Numbered from the stretch's first letter, positions 38,526 through 49,919 are shown. The stretch: DNA of 64,000 nucleotides from Centropus unirufus (GCA_013397695.1 VYZI01000029.1:1240933-1304932), one strand, 5' to 3'. The notes: a model not told the origin generated them from the letters alone. Program-made: numbers and translations.

Positions 38526-38584
38526 CTGCTATGTGGACTGCTGACAGAGGGTCCAGGCTGTGAGAGACTACATTTGCCCCGTGG
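38526..38584 (-). CDS. SYNE1: SYNE1 exon 16: 59-nt exon that sets the KASH reading frame
   Basis: Encodes PRGKCSLSQPGPSVSSPHS plus two bases of Arg, almost identical to my memory of human nesprin-1. The acceptor is gcaaacag and the donor is the non-consensus GTACCT. It forms the Ser/Pro linker between the last spectrin repeat and KASH (residues 846-865). Its length is 3n+2, so omission shifts the KASH exon into a frame that stops after 11 codons. The surrounding open frame 38474-38710 is intron read-through. Confidence 0.93.
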
Positions 38585-40372
38585 CTGTTTGCAATGAACA
38601 GGGGGTAAAGAAAGAAGAATGTTCAGTCCAGGCAAATAAAGACAAGCTACTGATGAAACTAAATTAAAAGTGCAGCAAAGGAAACACAAAAAATAAAATA
38701 AAATAATCAAATGAAGTGATCAATACCCATGAACCAAGGAAACTGGCTTTTCTTTGCACCTAGCTGAGTATGGAAATGATTGGAACATACACTGTCAACT
38801 AAAAAGTAACAGTTTAGTCATCACATTTATGAACAGTAGCTCTGGATCTTTTTAAAAAATCACTATAAATTTAGCTCAAATAATTTTTAATATGAAATAG
38901 AAAAAAAAGTTTTGAGTCGAATATGGGAAAATATAGATATTTCAAAATGCAAATGCAGCAACATTCTCAACTAAAAAAGTCCAAGGGTCTCCTTGGCTGA
39001 GTCTGGTCTCTTCTCCACTCATATCCCTCTCACAATTTTGAAGGCCAAATAACTGTAGCACATTTCAGCACTCACAACTGCTTGCTTGAATATTTAATGC
39101 AGTAAGATGATTATAATTCTGGTTGTATTTTTGATATTAGTATTTATTTAGCATCGGTATATTTGGCACTAAAATTCTAAACATCACTTCAGTCTTCAAA
39201 ATTGTGGGTGCAAAAAAGAGAATTTTGAAATCCAGACCTCAAGGAATCCTACAACTAAGCTATACGTTATGGACAAAAATTAAAAAAGTAGTCATGTACA
39301 TAACAATCAACAAATTAGAAATAGACAAACACTTATTAAAATGTTAAGATGAAATCTATTTTAATTCTACATACTCTTTAGACAGACTTTATGGTAAAAT
39401 ATGTCTCCATTTCCTGTAATGGTCAGCTACATCTGTGATATCAGAACTTTTAATAGTTTTTTAAGTTAAATTTTAAAAGATAAAACATTGAACTAAAAAA
39501 TAAAATGTTAAGGTTTATATTCTTTCTCATTTGAAAAGCCAGTATTCCTTTACATTCTCATGCTAGAATCTAAAAGGAAACTAGTGAATGTATAAAAAAA
39601 TGTTAAAAAGTCAATTTCAAGAGCCATAAAATTTAACAAGACAGAACTCAGAGGTTTTACAAAAAGTGCAAATGGAAAAAAAAAATCAACCTGATTGTTA
39701 TAAGAACTTAGGAAAAAAAGCAAAGTAATCAACCAATAGAATTGCAGAAAAAGACAAAATAATTGCAGTTACATTTTGGGCTCAGAATTTGGAAGTGTTA
39801 TGTACTAGGCATGTGTTGCTATATTTCTTGAATTTTGTGCCAGCGATGTAAATGGACAACTCCAGAGTTGTCATCATAGTTATTGATTAGGTCCTGTGCA
39901 ACTAGCTATTTTGAATAATGTTTTATGCCTTTCAGCTCTACTTAGCCACTCATCCAAAGTCTCAATAAGACCATCCACAATCTTCAACAAAAATGACAAA
40001 AAAACCTTATTGAGATTCTCGATGAAGCAGCTCTGAAGAGAAGGCCAAACAGAAATGGAGGACTTACTATATCAGACATGACCAGACTGTGGGGTGCTGC
40101 CATCACTAGAGCAAAATACAAGAGACACGACATGCCATACCATGGTAAACCAACCACACTGACAGCCCTGGTTTTAGCTAGTATTTACCAGTTCTGTTTT
40201 CATGCAGGATGGGATATGCAGCAGGGCTAGGGAAAGCAACTGTGTTTTGTTCTTGATTTATGCCATTTCCTTTCCTATCAAGTGTGAAGGGAGGCCTTCC
40301 AGCTAGCTAGAGCCACTGTAGGTATCTAGAGCTTCCACTCAAGAGATGGCAGAAAGTATGACATGAAATTAC
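38585..40372 (-). other. SYNE1: SYNE1 intron 15
   Basis: A 1.8-kb AT-rich intron. Nothing else was recognised. Confidence 0.85.
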
Positions 40373-40465
40373 CGTTCTCTGTCTGCTTGGAGTGCTTCTT
40401 CCAGATACAGGGCTCACTGAGCCTGACGTGTCTAGTTCATCAGCAGAGGACCATGAAGACAATTC
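40373..40465 (-). CDS. SYNE1: SYNE1 exon 15: Ser/Thr-rich KASH-proximal linker
   Basis: A 93-nt exon, phase 0 at both ends, encoding 31 residues (815-845): ELSSWSSADELDTSGSVSP and then a basic tail ending PSRQRT. It matches human nesprin-1 nearly residue for residue. The acceptor is ctttag and the donor GTAATT. Being symmetric, it could be skipped without changing the frame. The plus-strand frame 40363-40581 over it is a shadow. Confidence 0.95.
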
Positions 40466-41254
40466 CTAAAGTTCAGAAGGAATGCAGCTCAGAAAAACAG
40501 CAACTAGCTGTTCAGGTAAGAAAACTAAAAAAACACCTGAGTGAAATCCCATCAGGGTTATTTCTCAAGCAAATAAAATAAAGTAGTAAATTTTGTTACC
40601 AATTTTTCCAATATTAAGGCATTATATACTTTTTCTCTTAGCCCTGAAGGTATGAAAAAGCAAACAGGTAGTTAAAACCTAATTGCTTTAGGTAGTGCAT
40701 TTTCCACCCAAGTCAAACAGGGGAAAAAACGTTGCTCTTTATTCATCTTTAATTACAAGAAGAGGTTGGTACCACCAAGATTTTGCCTAAACAGGCAGAA
40801 ATTCACTAGGAATGAAGAAGTGAGTTCTCATGCCTTATATATTCAGCTAATCCAAATATTGAAATAAAAAGTTAACTGAATGAGAACCTTGAAATCTTTA
40901 TATCTGCCACTGTTGGTTAAGATGTATGCATAATTCCCTCAAAAGTAGCATGAGGTATGAGATAATTGCGAAAGATTTGGAGTACATCTCAAAATTGGGA
41001 AGCTACTATGAGAGACCTGTTAACTACTATATAATTTATTTTATGTTTTCTTTTTTTCTTCAACAGTGAGCATTATCTTCCTTTCTAGAGAAACCTGTTA
41101 CACTTAGTTTTCAATACTGCAACTGGAAGGATTATATATACTAATATACTTTGCCAGCTGAATGAATCAGTAATGGCAGGGTAAACAAATCTAGATGCTC
41201 AAAACTTTTGCTATACCAAATAGTAAAAATTTACTGGATCAACTCCCCCATTCC

Positions 41255-41307
41255 CAATATCACAAAAGAGATGTCAATGTAACCCCACAATATCACAAAA
41301 GAGATGT
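41255..41307. repeat. Perfect 20-bp direct repeat
   Basis: The same 20-mer (caatatcacaaaagagatgt) occurs at 41255-41274 and 41288-41307, offset by 33 bp. It lies next to a CR1 tail. Confidence 0.9.
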
Positions 41308-41324
41308 TTACATGATGAAGTGTA

Positions 41325-41385
41325 ATGTGAATGGTTTGTCTTGATGATCTCAAAGGTCTTTTCCAACCTAGTAATTCTATGATTT
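41325..41385 (+). mobile_element. Short CR1 LINE 3' tail
   Basis: 'gatgatctcaaaggtc', 'ttttccaacc' and 'attctatgattta' are the last ~60 bp of a CR1 element in + orientation, antisense to SYNE1. It is severely 5'-truncated. Confidence 0.8.
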
Positions 41386-41521
41386 AAGATTACATGTGTA
41401 GGGTCTTGTTAAGTATTGCCAACAGCAGAAATAATGCAGCCAATAGCAATGATCAGAGGAAGACAAAACAGTTGGAAACGTGTGCCCAACAAGCAGCAAG
41501 GAATAAAGACATATAACTCAC

Positions 41522-41734
41522 CAGTTGACTACTTGAAATGTCTAGAATTTTCTCTAGGTCTTTAATATGACGTGTGACCTCTTTCAAGAGGACCTTCAGT
41601 CTATTTCCAATGACATGCACCTTTTCTTTGGCTTCAAGGCAGTCTTTGCCTTCAGCATTCACTAGCAATTGGCAGGACATATCTTGCAGTGAGGCCACCT
41701 TCAGCTGAGACTCCAGCAGTTCACGTCTGATTTG
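41522..41734 (-). CDS. SYNE1: SYNE1 exon 14: end of the last spectrin repeat
   Basis: A 213-nt exon, phase 0/0, 71 residues (744-814). It begins QIRRELLESQLKVASLQDMS and ends KDLEKILDISSSQL. Leu/Glu/Lys-rich amphipathic helices with GNRLKVLLKEV match the C-terminal helices of the last spectrin repeat of nesprin-1. The acceptor is ggcaacag and the donor GTGAGT. Confidence 0.95.
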
Positions 41735-42274
41735 CTGTTGCCAAGGCAAGCATCAGATTCTTTTTAATTGAAGTTTGTTTGTTTGTTTTGTTTAAAAAAA
41801 AAAAAAAGCCAAGAGGGTGGAGGGAGCTAGAACTCTCAAAACTAGGCATTTGAAAATAATAAAATGGACTGAAAAGAGAAGCAATAGAAATTCACAATCC
41901 TCAAAAACATAATCGTAACTGTTAATTTTCACTGAAAATTTGATTAATAACTTGTACTTGATTCTATTTCTATTTAATATTTCTACATTCATAGCAAATT
42001 CCCATTGAGGACAGACCTTCCAAAATATCAAACACAATAATACGTCAGGAAGATAGACATCAGTTTAGCGGTTGCCTGAGATTTTAAGTCACAATTCATG
42101 CTACTAACGAAAGCAAGTAGTGCTCCCTACTAAGTAAAGTTCAGTTTTAATATTAGTCCCACAGATTGGTATTAACATGCCTGTACAACGCTAACACTCA
42201 AGAGAAAGATAAATCTGATTAGATGTTTTTCTGTGGATGTGTTCTGGGAGAGAAAGGGGTGATTATTGCCCTAC
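41735..42274 (-). other. SYNE1: SYNE1 intron 13
   Basis: A 540-bp intron. Nothing else was seen apart from a poly(A) run near 41794. Confidence 0.9.
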
Positions 42275-42403
42275 CATTAGAAGCCTGTGATGATCCTGCA
42301 GCATTTCTGAATCCAGGTTTGGATTGATGGGCACAATCTCATTTTTTCTTCTGTCAATATTCTCTAACCAAAGCAGCAAACCGTGGCTCATTTCATGGAA
42401 ATC
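42275..42403 (-). CDS. SYNE1: SYNE1 exon 13: first part of the last spectrin repeat
   Basis: A 129-nt exon, phase 0/0, 43 residues (701-743), beginning DFHEMSHGLLLWLENIDRRK. It has the LLLWLE core typical of spectrin helix A. The acceptor is acttgcag and the donor GTAGGG. Confidence 0.95.
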
Positions 42404-42733
42404 CTGCAAGTGATGAGTGACAATAACAGTGTTGCAGAAAATTCCAGTCAAATTCACGTTTTTATTTTATCTTAAGATAGATCTGATTTGCTAAGCAACA
42501 TAACTTACAAGGAAGCATGGAATATTACATTAGAGTTCTATTCCTGAGATAATAAATTTAGAAAATCTTGGGTTCAGAAAGTGTAGGTGTGTCTTTCAGA
42601 AGACATATGCCGAAGCTGTATTTTGGCTTGCCCGGGCAAGTTTCAGACTGGATAATGAACATACCAGATAATGATATGGTTTACATTTTTCACATGAGGG
42701 ATAATGATAACTTAAAATAAGTGATATACAGAC
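42404..42733 (-). other. SYNE1: SYNE1 intron 12
   Basis: A 330-bp intron. Nothing else was seen. Confidence 0.9.
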
Positions 42734-42934
42734 CTGGCACTGCATTAATGCATCTTGCAATGAGCAGCGCCACTCTTCAATCATACTGCATACATGGTCC
42801 CAGTGCACATTCATCTGAGACAGACGCTCTTGAAGCTTCTTGCTCTCTTCACTCTCAGACTGAGTGAACTCTGAGCTGCACAGGTTGATGGATAAGATGA
42901 TTGCTTTGCGGTTATCAATTGCTTTCTGCAGCTC
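42734..42934 (-). CDS. SYNE1: SYNE1 exon 12: spectrin repeat helices
   Basis: A 201-nt exon, phase 0/0, 67 residues (634-700). It begins ELQKAIDNRKAIILSINLCS and includes HWDHVCSMIEEW, the Trp-containing helix C signature of spectrin repeats. The donor is a weak GTCTGT; the acceptor tatcaag is also modest, so splicing may need enhancers. Start and end are supported by phase with both neighbours and by the human protein. Confidence 0.95.
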
Positions 42935-44477
42935 CTTGATAGTAAAGCAAAGAGGGACCGGGGAAGAAAGGAAATTGGTAAAACATGTGACTTTCAGAAG
43001 AATGAAGTAGAGAAGGCAGCACCAGAATGCAATGATTTGCCACCACCAACTGTAGAATGGTACCCCACTGTGACAATCTCTGTTCTAGACAAGAGATTTC
43101 TATGTTCACTCTGTGATTCCAAAAAATGTTCGCTCTTTAACATCTCTTAAAATTTTGCTGTGAGCATAAACTAGAGCCAGCCAATAAAGCTTGCAGTCTT
43201 AAAAGCCTAAAGTCATTGTTGAATGAAGATCTGGCTCATGTTTCAGATATTTTAAAGACAGAGCAGGCCCAACAAAATTGACAGAGATGTAGGACAATTG
43301 TACTTTAGCTCACAATAAAACTTTTGCCCTTACTTCTCAGTTTTGCTGATAAATGAAAACATATTGGGGTTTATAAGTGGAAACTGCTGTCAACAGTATT
43401 TTAAAATAAAAGCTTTTACTGAGAGAAAAGAAAACATACAAAGAGTATAAACAACTTACGCCAATTTATAGAAGCAGAACATGTATAAAACCTCTGATTT
43501 GTTTACACTGGAAGCCACAAGAGAAACTCCACCTCTTTTGGTTTGGAGGGCACTAATGGGCTTTCCAAGAGTGGGTGTGATAAGAACAGGATTCTTATGA
43601 AATGTGCCCCTTTTCCACCTACTTTTCACCATTTACTTAAAAGCTCCATGTCACAGTGACCTTTATAGTACTTATAGCAGCTATATTTGGATTCCAGTGA
43701 AGACCAGGATTTAATATGCTTTAGAAGGACCACTGCCGGAAACAGCCTCTACAATCTGTCCACTTCATTCCTAGCATGAAGCACAGTGCATTTTGACATT
43801 GGTTTCCATATTTTCATGTCCAAGCTTATAAGATGCTAATAACTGAGTGTGAAGTTGTGGACCATCACATTTGCAGAGCTTTATAGATGTAAAAACCCCA
43901 GGAGAGATCACAAAATAGCGTTCAGATCCTGATGTGTCTGAGATGAGAGAAGAAGAAAACAGAATACTGTGAAGTCACGCCAAATTTTTCCTGAGTTGTA
44001 CTGGTGACACCACTAGGTTGGCTACAAACACTCTGGGTACTCTTTCCTTCCTCCCCGATAAGTAAAATGTCCCAGTGAGGCATTTCTTTTCCAGTACTTA
44101 TTTTGTAACCAGTTTGACTAGAATAGATTTGCTTTAACTCAGTTTTTTTTTTCTTCTCATCAGCTTTGCTGCTATAAGAAATATCTGTACATTCTAGAAT
44201 CATATAATTGCCACAGAATTACCATTTCAAAAATTTATTTGTTTTATATAGCAAAGGCTAGTGGTACATTTTCCTGCTAAAAAGGTGATTCTTAAACCAC
44301 TTTCCCAGTTCTTTCAGTTATCAGGAGTAGCTCATTACGGGCAGAATAATGCAAACCAGCTGCAACTATTGGTTGCAAATTTTTTTGCAACTATTGCAAC
44401 TATTGGGCTCTTCAATTTACCTGTTGTACTCTGGTCTGTTTGCAAGCTAACTCATGGAAAAGCAAAATAAAACTCAC
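42935..44477 (-). other. SYNE1: SYNE1 intron 11
   Basis: A 1.5-kb intron. No repeat or exon was recognised. Confidence 0.85.
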
Positions 44478-44689
44478 TTTCAGTTTTTTAATCCTGAGCT
44501 CAATAGTCTGTATGTCAGTGCTGAGGTCAAGGTGGCGGAGCTTCTCCAGCTCATTTTCAGTTTCTCCCAACCAAGCCCAAATGTTATTAAGGTCGGAGTT
44601 AAACTGCTGCCATTGCTGAAGGTTCTGCTTCATCCTGAGCTCCTTGCTTAGGGCTTGAGCCTGTATTAATTCCCATCGGTCAATTACAC
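44478..44689 (-). CDS. SYNE1: SYNE1 exon 11: spectrin repeat
   Basis: A 212-nt exon. Two bases complete Gly, then 70 residues (564-633): VIDRWELIQAQALSKELRMK, later NNIWAWLGETENELEKL, and the end RIKKLK. It has the conserved DRWE of helix C followed by the IWAWL helix A of the next repeat. The acceptor is cactccag and the donor GTGAGT. The upstream extension of the frame to 44789 is intronic. Confidence 0.96.
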
Positions 44690-45834
44690 CTGGAGTGATA
44701 AACATCCAATTCAACAAAAGCAAGAAAAAAATCAGCCACACACACAATTGCATCCATTGAATCCTGATCAGGACAAGAAAAGGCCTCATAAAACCAAAAA
44801 CACCCTAATCCACTAAACACCACACTAAAAACTAAGTTAGATTGAAGAATGTGAAGTTATAAAGAAAGAATGAAGAATCTAGATGATTCCAGGCAGCAGG
44901 CAATTTTACCAGTTTCTGGCATCAGACTTCTATGAACAGAACTAAGTTAATACTTGCAGGTCTCTGAAACAGGTAATGCTGGTATATAAACCATCATAAA
45001 TTATCATCATTGCAAACTAGACAAGCAATCTGAATACATCTAACTTGGCACATCTTTCTGATAATTTCCACTGGTATTTTTACCTATCACAATTTAATAC
45101 TCACACCTTGCAATATTTTCCTAATCTACTGCTGAGGCACCGGATAAATATGCGCACTAAAAAAGAGAAAGAAATTGGGGGCTATTTCTTCTTCTTAGTT
45201 ATCTGACAACATTATGGCCGAAGGACAAGTTGTATCATTCCATCAATTTATGTATTTATTTTTTAAATCCAAATGAAATAGACTTCAGGGGAAGCATATC
45301 TTGGCAGGCTAAGATCAGAGACATTGCCTTTATAGACTCTGGAACAAATCCATGTTTTTAAAATGCAGTACCTCCTGTTCTACAGCTGATGCTTAAGATT
45401 GTTCAGGTGAATCCTTTTACCTGATGAATATAGGTTTCACTACTGTAGACAGATGAGAAGTGAAAGTTCACAGAAGAAATTAGTCTTAAATAATTTTGTA
45501 CAGCAATATAAACAACCTTTTCTCAGCAGAAAACATTCAAGAAAAATGCACTACATCAACAGGAAATTTTGGAAAGGCTTAGGGTTATGTCTCATTATAT
45601 GAAAAGGTTTTTAAACACAGTTATATGCCCATATGCCCTTATAGGGCATATGCCTTATAGGGCATATATGAGGAATACCATTTCTTACTATTCCTATTAA
45701 GAGATGTTAGACAGAAATGGTAAGAGTCATGTAAATTGATGTCAGTAAATAATATCAAGGGTTTATTCAGGAAAACTTTGCACATTTGCTACCTTTCATA
45801 ATTGATTTTCTTCAAAGGACTAAATGTTACTTAC
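44690..45834 (-). other. SYNE1: SYNE1 intron 10
   Basis: A 1.1-kb intron. It contains a short inverted-repeat cluster at 45625-45668 built from 'atgccc' and 'gggcat' arms. Confidence 0.85.
45625..45668. repeat. Compact inverted-repeat cluster
   Basis: Three copies of atgccc/gggcat-type arms around ttata cores can fold as alternative hairpins in DNA or pre-mRNA. It probably arose by local duplication. No function is inferred. Confidence 0.6.
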
Positions 45835-45961
45835 CAGCTGTTTGTGTTTCAGTACTGTTCAGGTTAATAAGTCCAGATAATTTTTCTTCTTCCTCCTTTA
45901 GTTTATATCCAAGCTTTTTTACTGTGTCTATGCTTCCACTGCACTCACCTAATAGCTTCAT
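45835..45961 (-). CDS. SYNE1: SYNE1 exon 10: spectrin repeat segment
   Basis: A 127-nt exon: 42 residues (521-562) plus one base of Gly. It begins MKLLGECSGSIDTVKKLGYK, continues with EEEEKLSGL and ends TETQTAG with the next exon. It is collinear with human nesprin-1. The acceptor is ttaacacag and the donor GTAAGT. The plus-strand frame at 45786-45977 is a shadow. Confidence 0.95.
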
Positions 45962-46814
45962 CTGTGTTAACAAATAAAAAGTCCCATCTCAGTATGCACT
46001 CCACAAGACTAACTGCATGGAAAATGCAAATTACAAGGCAATTTCAAAAATTTTCCAAAAGTAGGTCTCAGTGTGAAGATAAAAATCTATTCCTTTAACA
46101 GTCTGAATTGATACTGTCAAATAAATCTATATGGAGACAACAAAGGCTTAAAGCATACGTTCAGACTAAAGAGAAATAATTCAGTGCCACTGTGCCAAAT
46201 TGTGCTAAATTACTTTAGGTGCCATCTGTTCTACATGTTAAGATGCTAAGGCAAAGACACTACAAGATGCGATACAGAAAATAAGCATAAGTATGGAAAT
46301 ATTAGTACACATTCAAGCAGCTAATCTTTCAATTCTGACAGTAATTAAATTATTTGAATAATTTAGGGAGAGGTTTTTCTTCTAGAAAACCTCTTTTAGA
46401 ATAAGAAAACTTGTTAATCACGGATTCCACATATGAAACTTTGCTTACACTATGTATGCTTTTAATTCATCACCAAGATGAATACTGAGCGTGATGAGAT
46501 AAAAGCTTCTTTTAAAAGCAGAGGAATTTTAAACAAGTGTGTCATAATTAGATGGATAAAAACACATGTGAGTAAGCACTTTTGGACATCTCAAAATTTG
46601 TAATAGGAAAATAAACTCCTGATAGTCATGTTACTGTTACATGTTATTGTAAACACATTAATAACTACTTGCTATTGTTTTTTAAGGGTAGCAACCATAT
46701 GAGTAAGTGCTAGAAGCAGTAATATCTAATTGCTTTGTATAGCAGCTACATTTCTTTCAATAGCAAATGTGATCTTGGAGTGCTCATTCAACTTCTGCTC
46801 CAAAATACACGCAC
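45962..46814 (-). other. SYNE1: SYNE1 intron 9
   Basis: An 853-bp intron. Nothing else was seen. Confidence 0.9.
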
Positions 46815-46957
46815 ATATCCTTTGTAACTGGAATCCAGCTCTGGTCCTGTAGGTGTTTTGCTGCGGATGATGTTTTCTGTTTGCTGTATTTGGAAACGAC
46901 TGGTGTCTAAGGCCTTGTCCAGCTGTCGGATATGTGCTTCCAGGGCACCAGGTTCTC
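46815..46957 (-). CDS. SYNE1: SYNE1 exon 9: start of the spectrin repeat after the linker
   Basis: A 143-nt exon. Two bases complete Gly, then 47 residues (474-520) starting EPGALEAHIRQLDKALDTSR and continuing with FQIQQTENIIRSKTPTGPEL, which matches my memory of human exactly. It ends KGY. The acceptor is tggtacag and the donor GTGCGT. Confidence 0.96.
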
Positions 46958-49007
46958 CTGTACCAAAAAGCCAAAAACCAAAAAAAACTGACCATCACTG
47001 AATTTTTTCCAAATTTTTTTTTAATCTTTTGTTCAGGCAGAATAAATATCAGGATACTATATAGATTAGAGGGTAAAGCAGAAATGTGACTGCAGCACTA
47101 TGAGTGACACAATGTCAAAGCGAACTGATAACTAATTCCATTAGAGAACTTTACTGACCTTCAGAGGACAGACAAATATACCACTGAACATGCTTGCCAC
47201 AAGACTACACAGGTTAAAGTAGGCCTGCAAACTGTTCTAAAGTAACTTTTTCCTCAAAGAATTCCTTACTGAAGAGGAAACTTTGTGGGAAAGCATGCTC
47301 TAACCTCACTGACTTTGGAGAACAACTTCCTCTCTTCCAGAAACACTTTAAAATAAAAATTTGTGTCCTGGACTCCAGATCAGACTCCACGGGAATATTT
47401 GATTTCTCCTAATTTCTCTTTGCATACTTCTCTCCATTAAAAAACTAGATTTTGAACATGTACATGAAAGGATCCTTTCTGTATACAATTTTGAAGATTA
47501 AAAGCATTATACAAACACTAAGCAATACTGTTACAATTGTATTCTCAAGGTGGACATTTTGAAAGCTCACAACAATTTGTCCATGAATGATTTAGGCAAC
47601 CACATGAAGGAGCAAAATTTATAGTATTTTTCCAGTTAAGTACTAGAATTATGTTTAACAACATGGTTACATAACATATCTACAAAATGGTATTAATAAT
47701 CCAAGCTAAGGAACTCATACCAATGTTTTTGTAGGAGGACTAACTTGTATTTTCCTTAGAGAGGTCAGATGGATTCTGTGATATGAATTAGCTACAGCTA
47801 ATAATAATCTGAAGATTATCACTATGCCTGATTTCCATCTATTTACAAATAGAGTTTGAATTTATTCATAAAGACACAATTAAAAACACGCACAAAGAAG
47901 AGAAGCTTTCTGTCCACTTAATTACATAAAATACAGTCTCTTGGAGGGTTTGTCTTTTTCATAAAAAAACACTGCCTCACTCCAAACGAGTAGAACAAAG
48001 TGCTCAATACTGCTTTTCCCTCAGTACTTTCAAAATGTTCACAGGTCAGAAAACAACACATATTTTTCTAAATGCACAGCTATTGTTTATACCCTTAATC
48101 AATCATAAGATTAATTCACTAATTTGGAGAAAAAATAAAAATGGGAGTGAATCTGAGGTCTGTGCCACAGATGCTGAAATTTTAAATGGTTGCTATTTCA
48201 AATTTGCACTTAAGTCATTATTCCAAAAGAGGAAAACTGTAAAATTGTGAAAGTATTTGTAAGTGCATCTAATCCCTCCAAGAGAAATATCTAATAAATG
48301 AAACAGGAGGTTTAATTTTGTGGAAAAGCACAATTTGAAAAAGCATTGATCTTCCAGTAAAAAATAACAAGACAACGACATTAGATTACAGCACCTCACC
48401 TTAGCATTGCTATTACATGAAACAACAACCTAAAAGTTTGTATCTAAGTAATAATCCAAGCTGTGGCTGTGTTAAAAAAATGAGAGTGAAACGGAACTGG
48501 GGTTTGCCCCATACCTTTCTTTTCTGCCTTAAATCTATCTAGAAACCTCTCTTCTCCCAGAGACAGTCCTGTTGAGGGACTTGGGAGAATAAAGACCAAC
48601 TAGAATAACCTACTGATCAGTTTAGTAGTTAGCTGAGGTAGGACGCCAATACTTAAGATATTATTGTTTTATCCATGCATCTAATGATATCTTCAGGTGT
48701 GGTAGTAAAGCAGGAGAATTTTACATTGACATGTGAATTCTGCCACATAGGATATATTTATCTTGTAAGTTGTGGAGAGAAGACAAAGGAGAGGGGGGAA
48801 AGGGAAAAGGGAAGGGAAAAGGGAAGGGAAAAGGGAAGGGAAAAGGGAAGGGAAAAGGGAAGGGAAAAGGGAAGNNNNNNNNNNNNNNNNNNNNNNNNNN
48901 NNNNNNNNNNNNNNNNNNNNNNNNNNNNNNNNNNNNNNNNNNNNNNNNNTATGCTTGTGCACTGTGGTATTTGCATCTGGCTATACTTAATCTTTTTTGA
49001 CGCATAC
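46958..49007 (-). other. SYNE1: SYNE1 intron 8 with purine/pyrimidine repeat and assembly gap
   Basis: A 2.05-kb intron downstream of the DV23 exon. It contains the (AAAAGGGAAGGG)n tract and the 75-base N run at 48784-48949, close to its 5' splice site. Confidence 0.85.
48784..48949. repeat. (AAAAGGGAAGGG)n purine tract running into a 75-base gap
   Basis: Positions 48784-48874 are almost pure purine on the + strand, with a 12-bp unit repeated at least six times. Then come Ns from 48875 to 48949. The GGG runs spaced by 2-4 A meet the simple pattern for a G-quadruplex on the + strand. In the SYNE1 transcript the tract is CCCUUCCCUUUU-rich. The assembly probably broke here because of the repeat, so its true length is unknown. 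Confidence 0.95.
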
Positions 49008-49076
49008 CAGCGATACTTTTGAGTGCGTTTTCTGTGAGTGTTACATAGGCCTCAAGAGTTTCGGGGATTTCTACAT
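49008..49076 (-). CDS. SYNE1: SYNE1 exon 8: DV23 muscle-type cassette exon
   Basis: A 69-nt exon with the same phase at both ends. It encodes exactly 23 residues starting Asp-Val (DVEIPETLEAYVTLTENALK and three more; residues 450-472), then shares a Gly codon with exon 9. This fits the alternative DV23 insertion described for nesprin-1 in striated muscle, located in the linker between spectrin repeats. The acceptor has a strong U-rich tract (gcttttattttttcag). The donor GTATGC is weaker. Omission joins exon 7 to exon 9 in frame. The identification as DV23 rests on my memory of the family; the exon itself is clear. Confidence 0.88.
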
Positions 49077-49919
49077 CTGAAAAAATAAAAGCACAGTCTA
49101 AATTGACAGCTCAGCAATGGCTGTTTCCTTATAGCAGGAATCCTTTTCCTGGTATGGAATATGTAAACAGGTCCAATAGCAAGCACCCTTTCTGGAGAAG
49201 GAAAAAAGATGAAGACTGAAACACAGGGAGCCTGCAACAAAGTCCCTTAATAACCAGGCAAACTGTACTCTTCCCAGAGCAATGACCTGGAAAGCAAAAG
49301 ACAGCTGCAAGATCACTGTGTGATATACCAGCATGTCTTTTCCCAAAACTGGCCACAATTGGGCACTTCAACTCATCAAGATTTATAATACAAAGCACAC
49401 ACAAGTAGAAAGGATTTCCAGCTTCGCTAGAGAGGAAGACCCAAGAATCCACCTCAGGCTAAACACTCAATTGCTGGAGTCTTGCCTGGGTAGGGACCAA
49501 GTTAAGATTTACTTAAGCACTCGATGATTTTGTCTGTGAATCTCTCCCCCAGCATTTCTTCATCAGTTTATTCTGCACTTCTTTCCATATTCAGTATAGT
49601 TTCTTCTAGTCAGAATAACATATGACGCATTGCTAATACAGATGACATACCACATCTGGCAGGCCACAGGCAGAGAGGCACAGCCAATTGCCTGTCATAT
49701 CATATATGCCTTTGTGATTTTCCAAGGCTATAGTCATCCAGGAATCTCCAGCACTGTGTCTACAGCCAAAAGGTCACTTGGATCACTTAGAGAAAGCTAT
49801 TTAAAATCTTCAGGGGCTCTTTAAATACTTTTCTGTGAGCATCTTGTCCAAGCAACCACACATGTAATATTTGCTTTTTTTCACAAGGAGAGAACAGGAC
49901 ACATGATTTGCCATCATAC
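49077..49919 (-). other. SYNE1: SYNE1 intron 7
   Basis: An 843-bp intron. The open frames at 49052-49452 on the minus strand overlap exon 8 or lie in the intron and show no recognised domain. Confidence 0.85.

Larger units (their letters stand above)
40466..41521 (-). other. SYNE1: SYNE1 intron 14
   Basis: Contains a 20-bp direct repeat (41255-41274 and 41288-41307) followed by a short CR1 tail (41325-41385). Confidence 0.85.

Noticed and set aside
48675..49022. Open frames of repeated Gly-Lys/Arg-Glu or Phe-Pro crossing the N run
   Set aside because: Products of the (AAAAGGGAAGGG)n repeat and gap; not coding.
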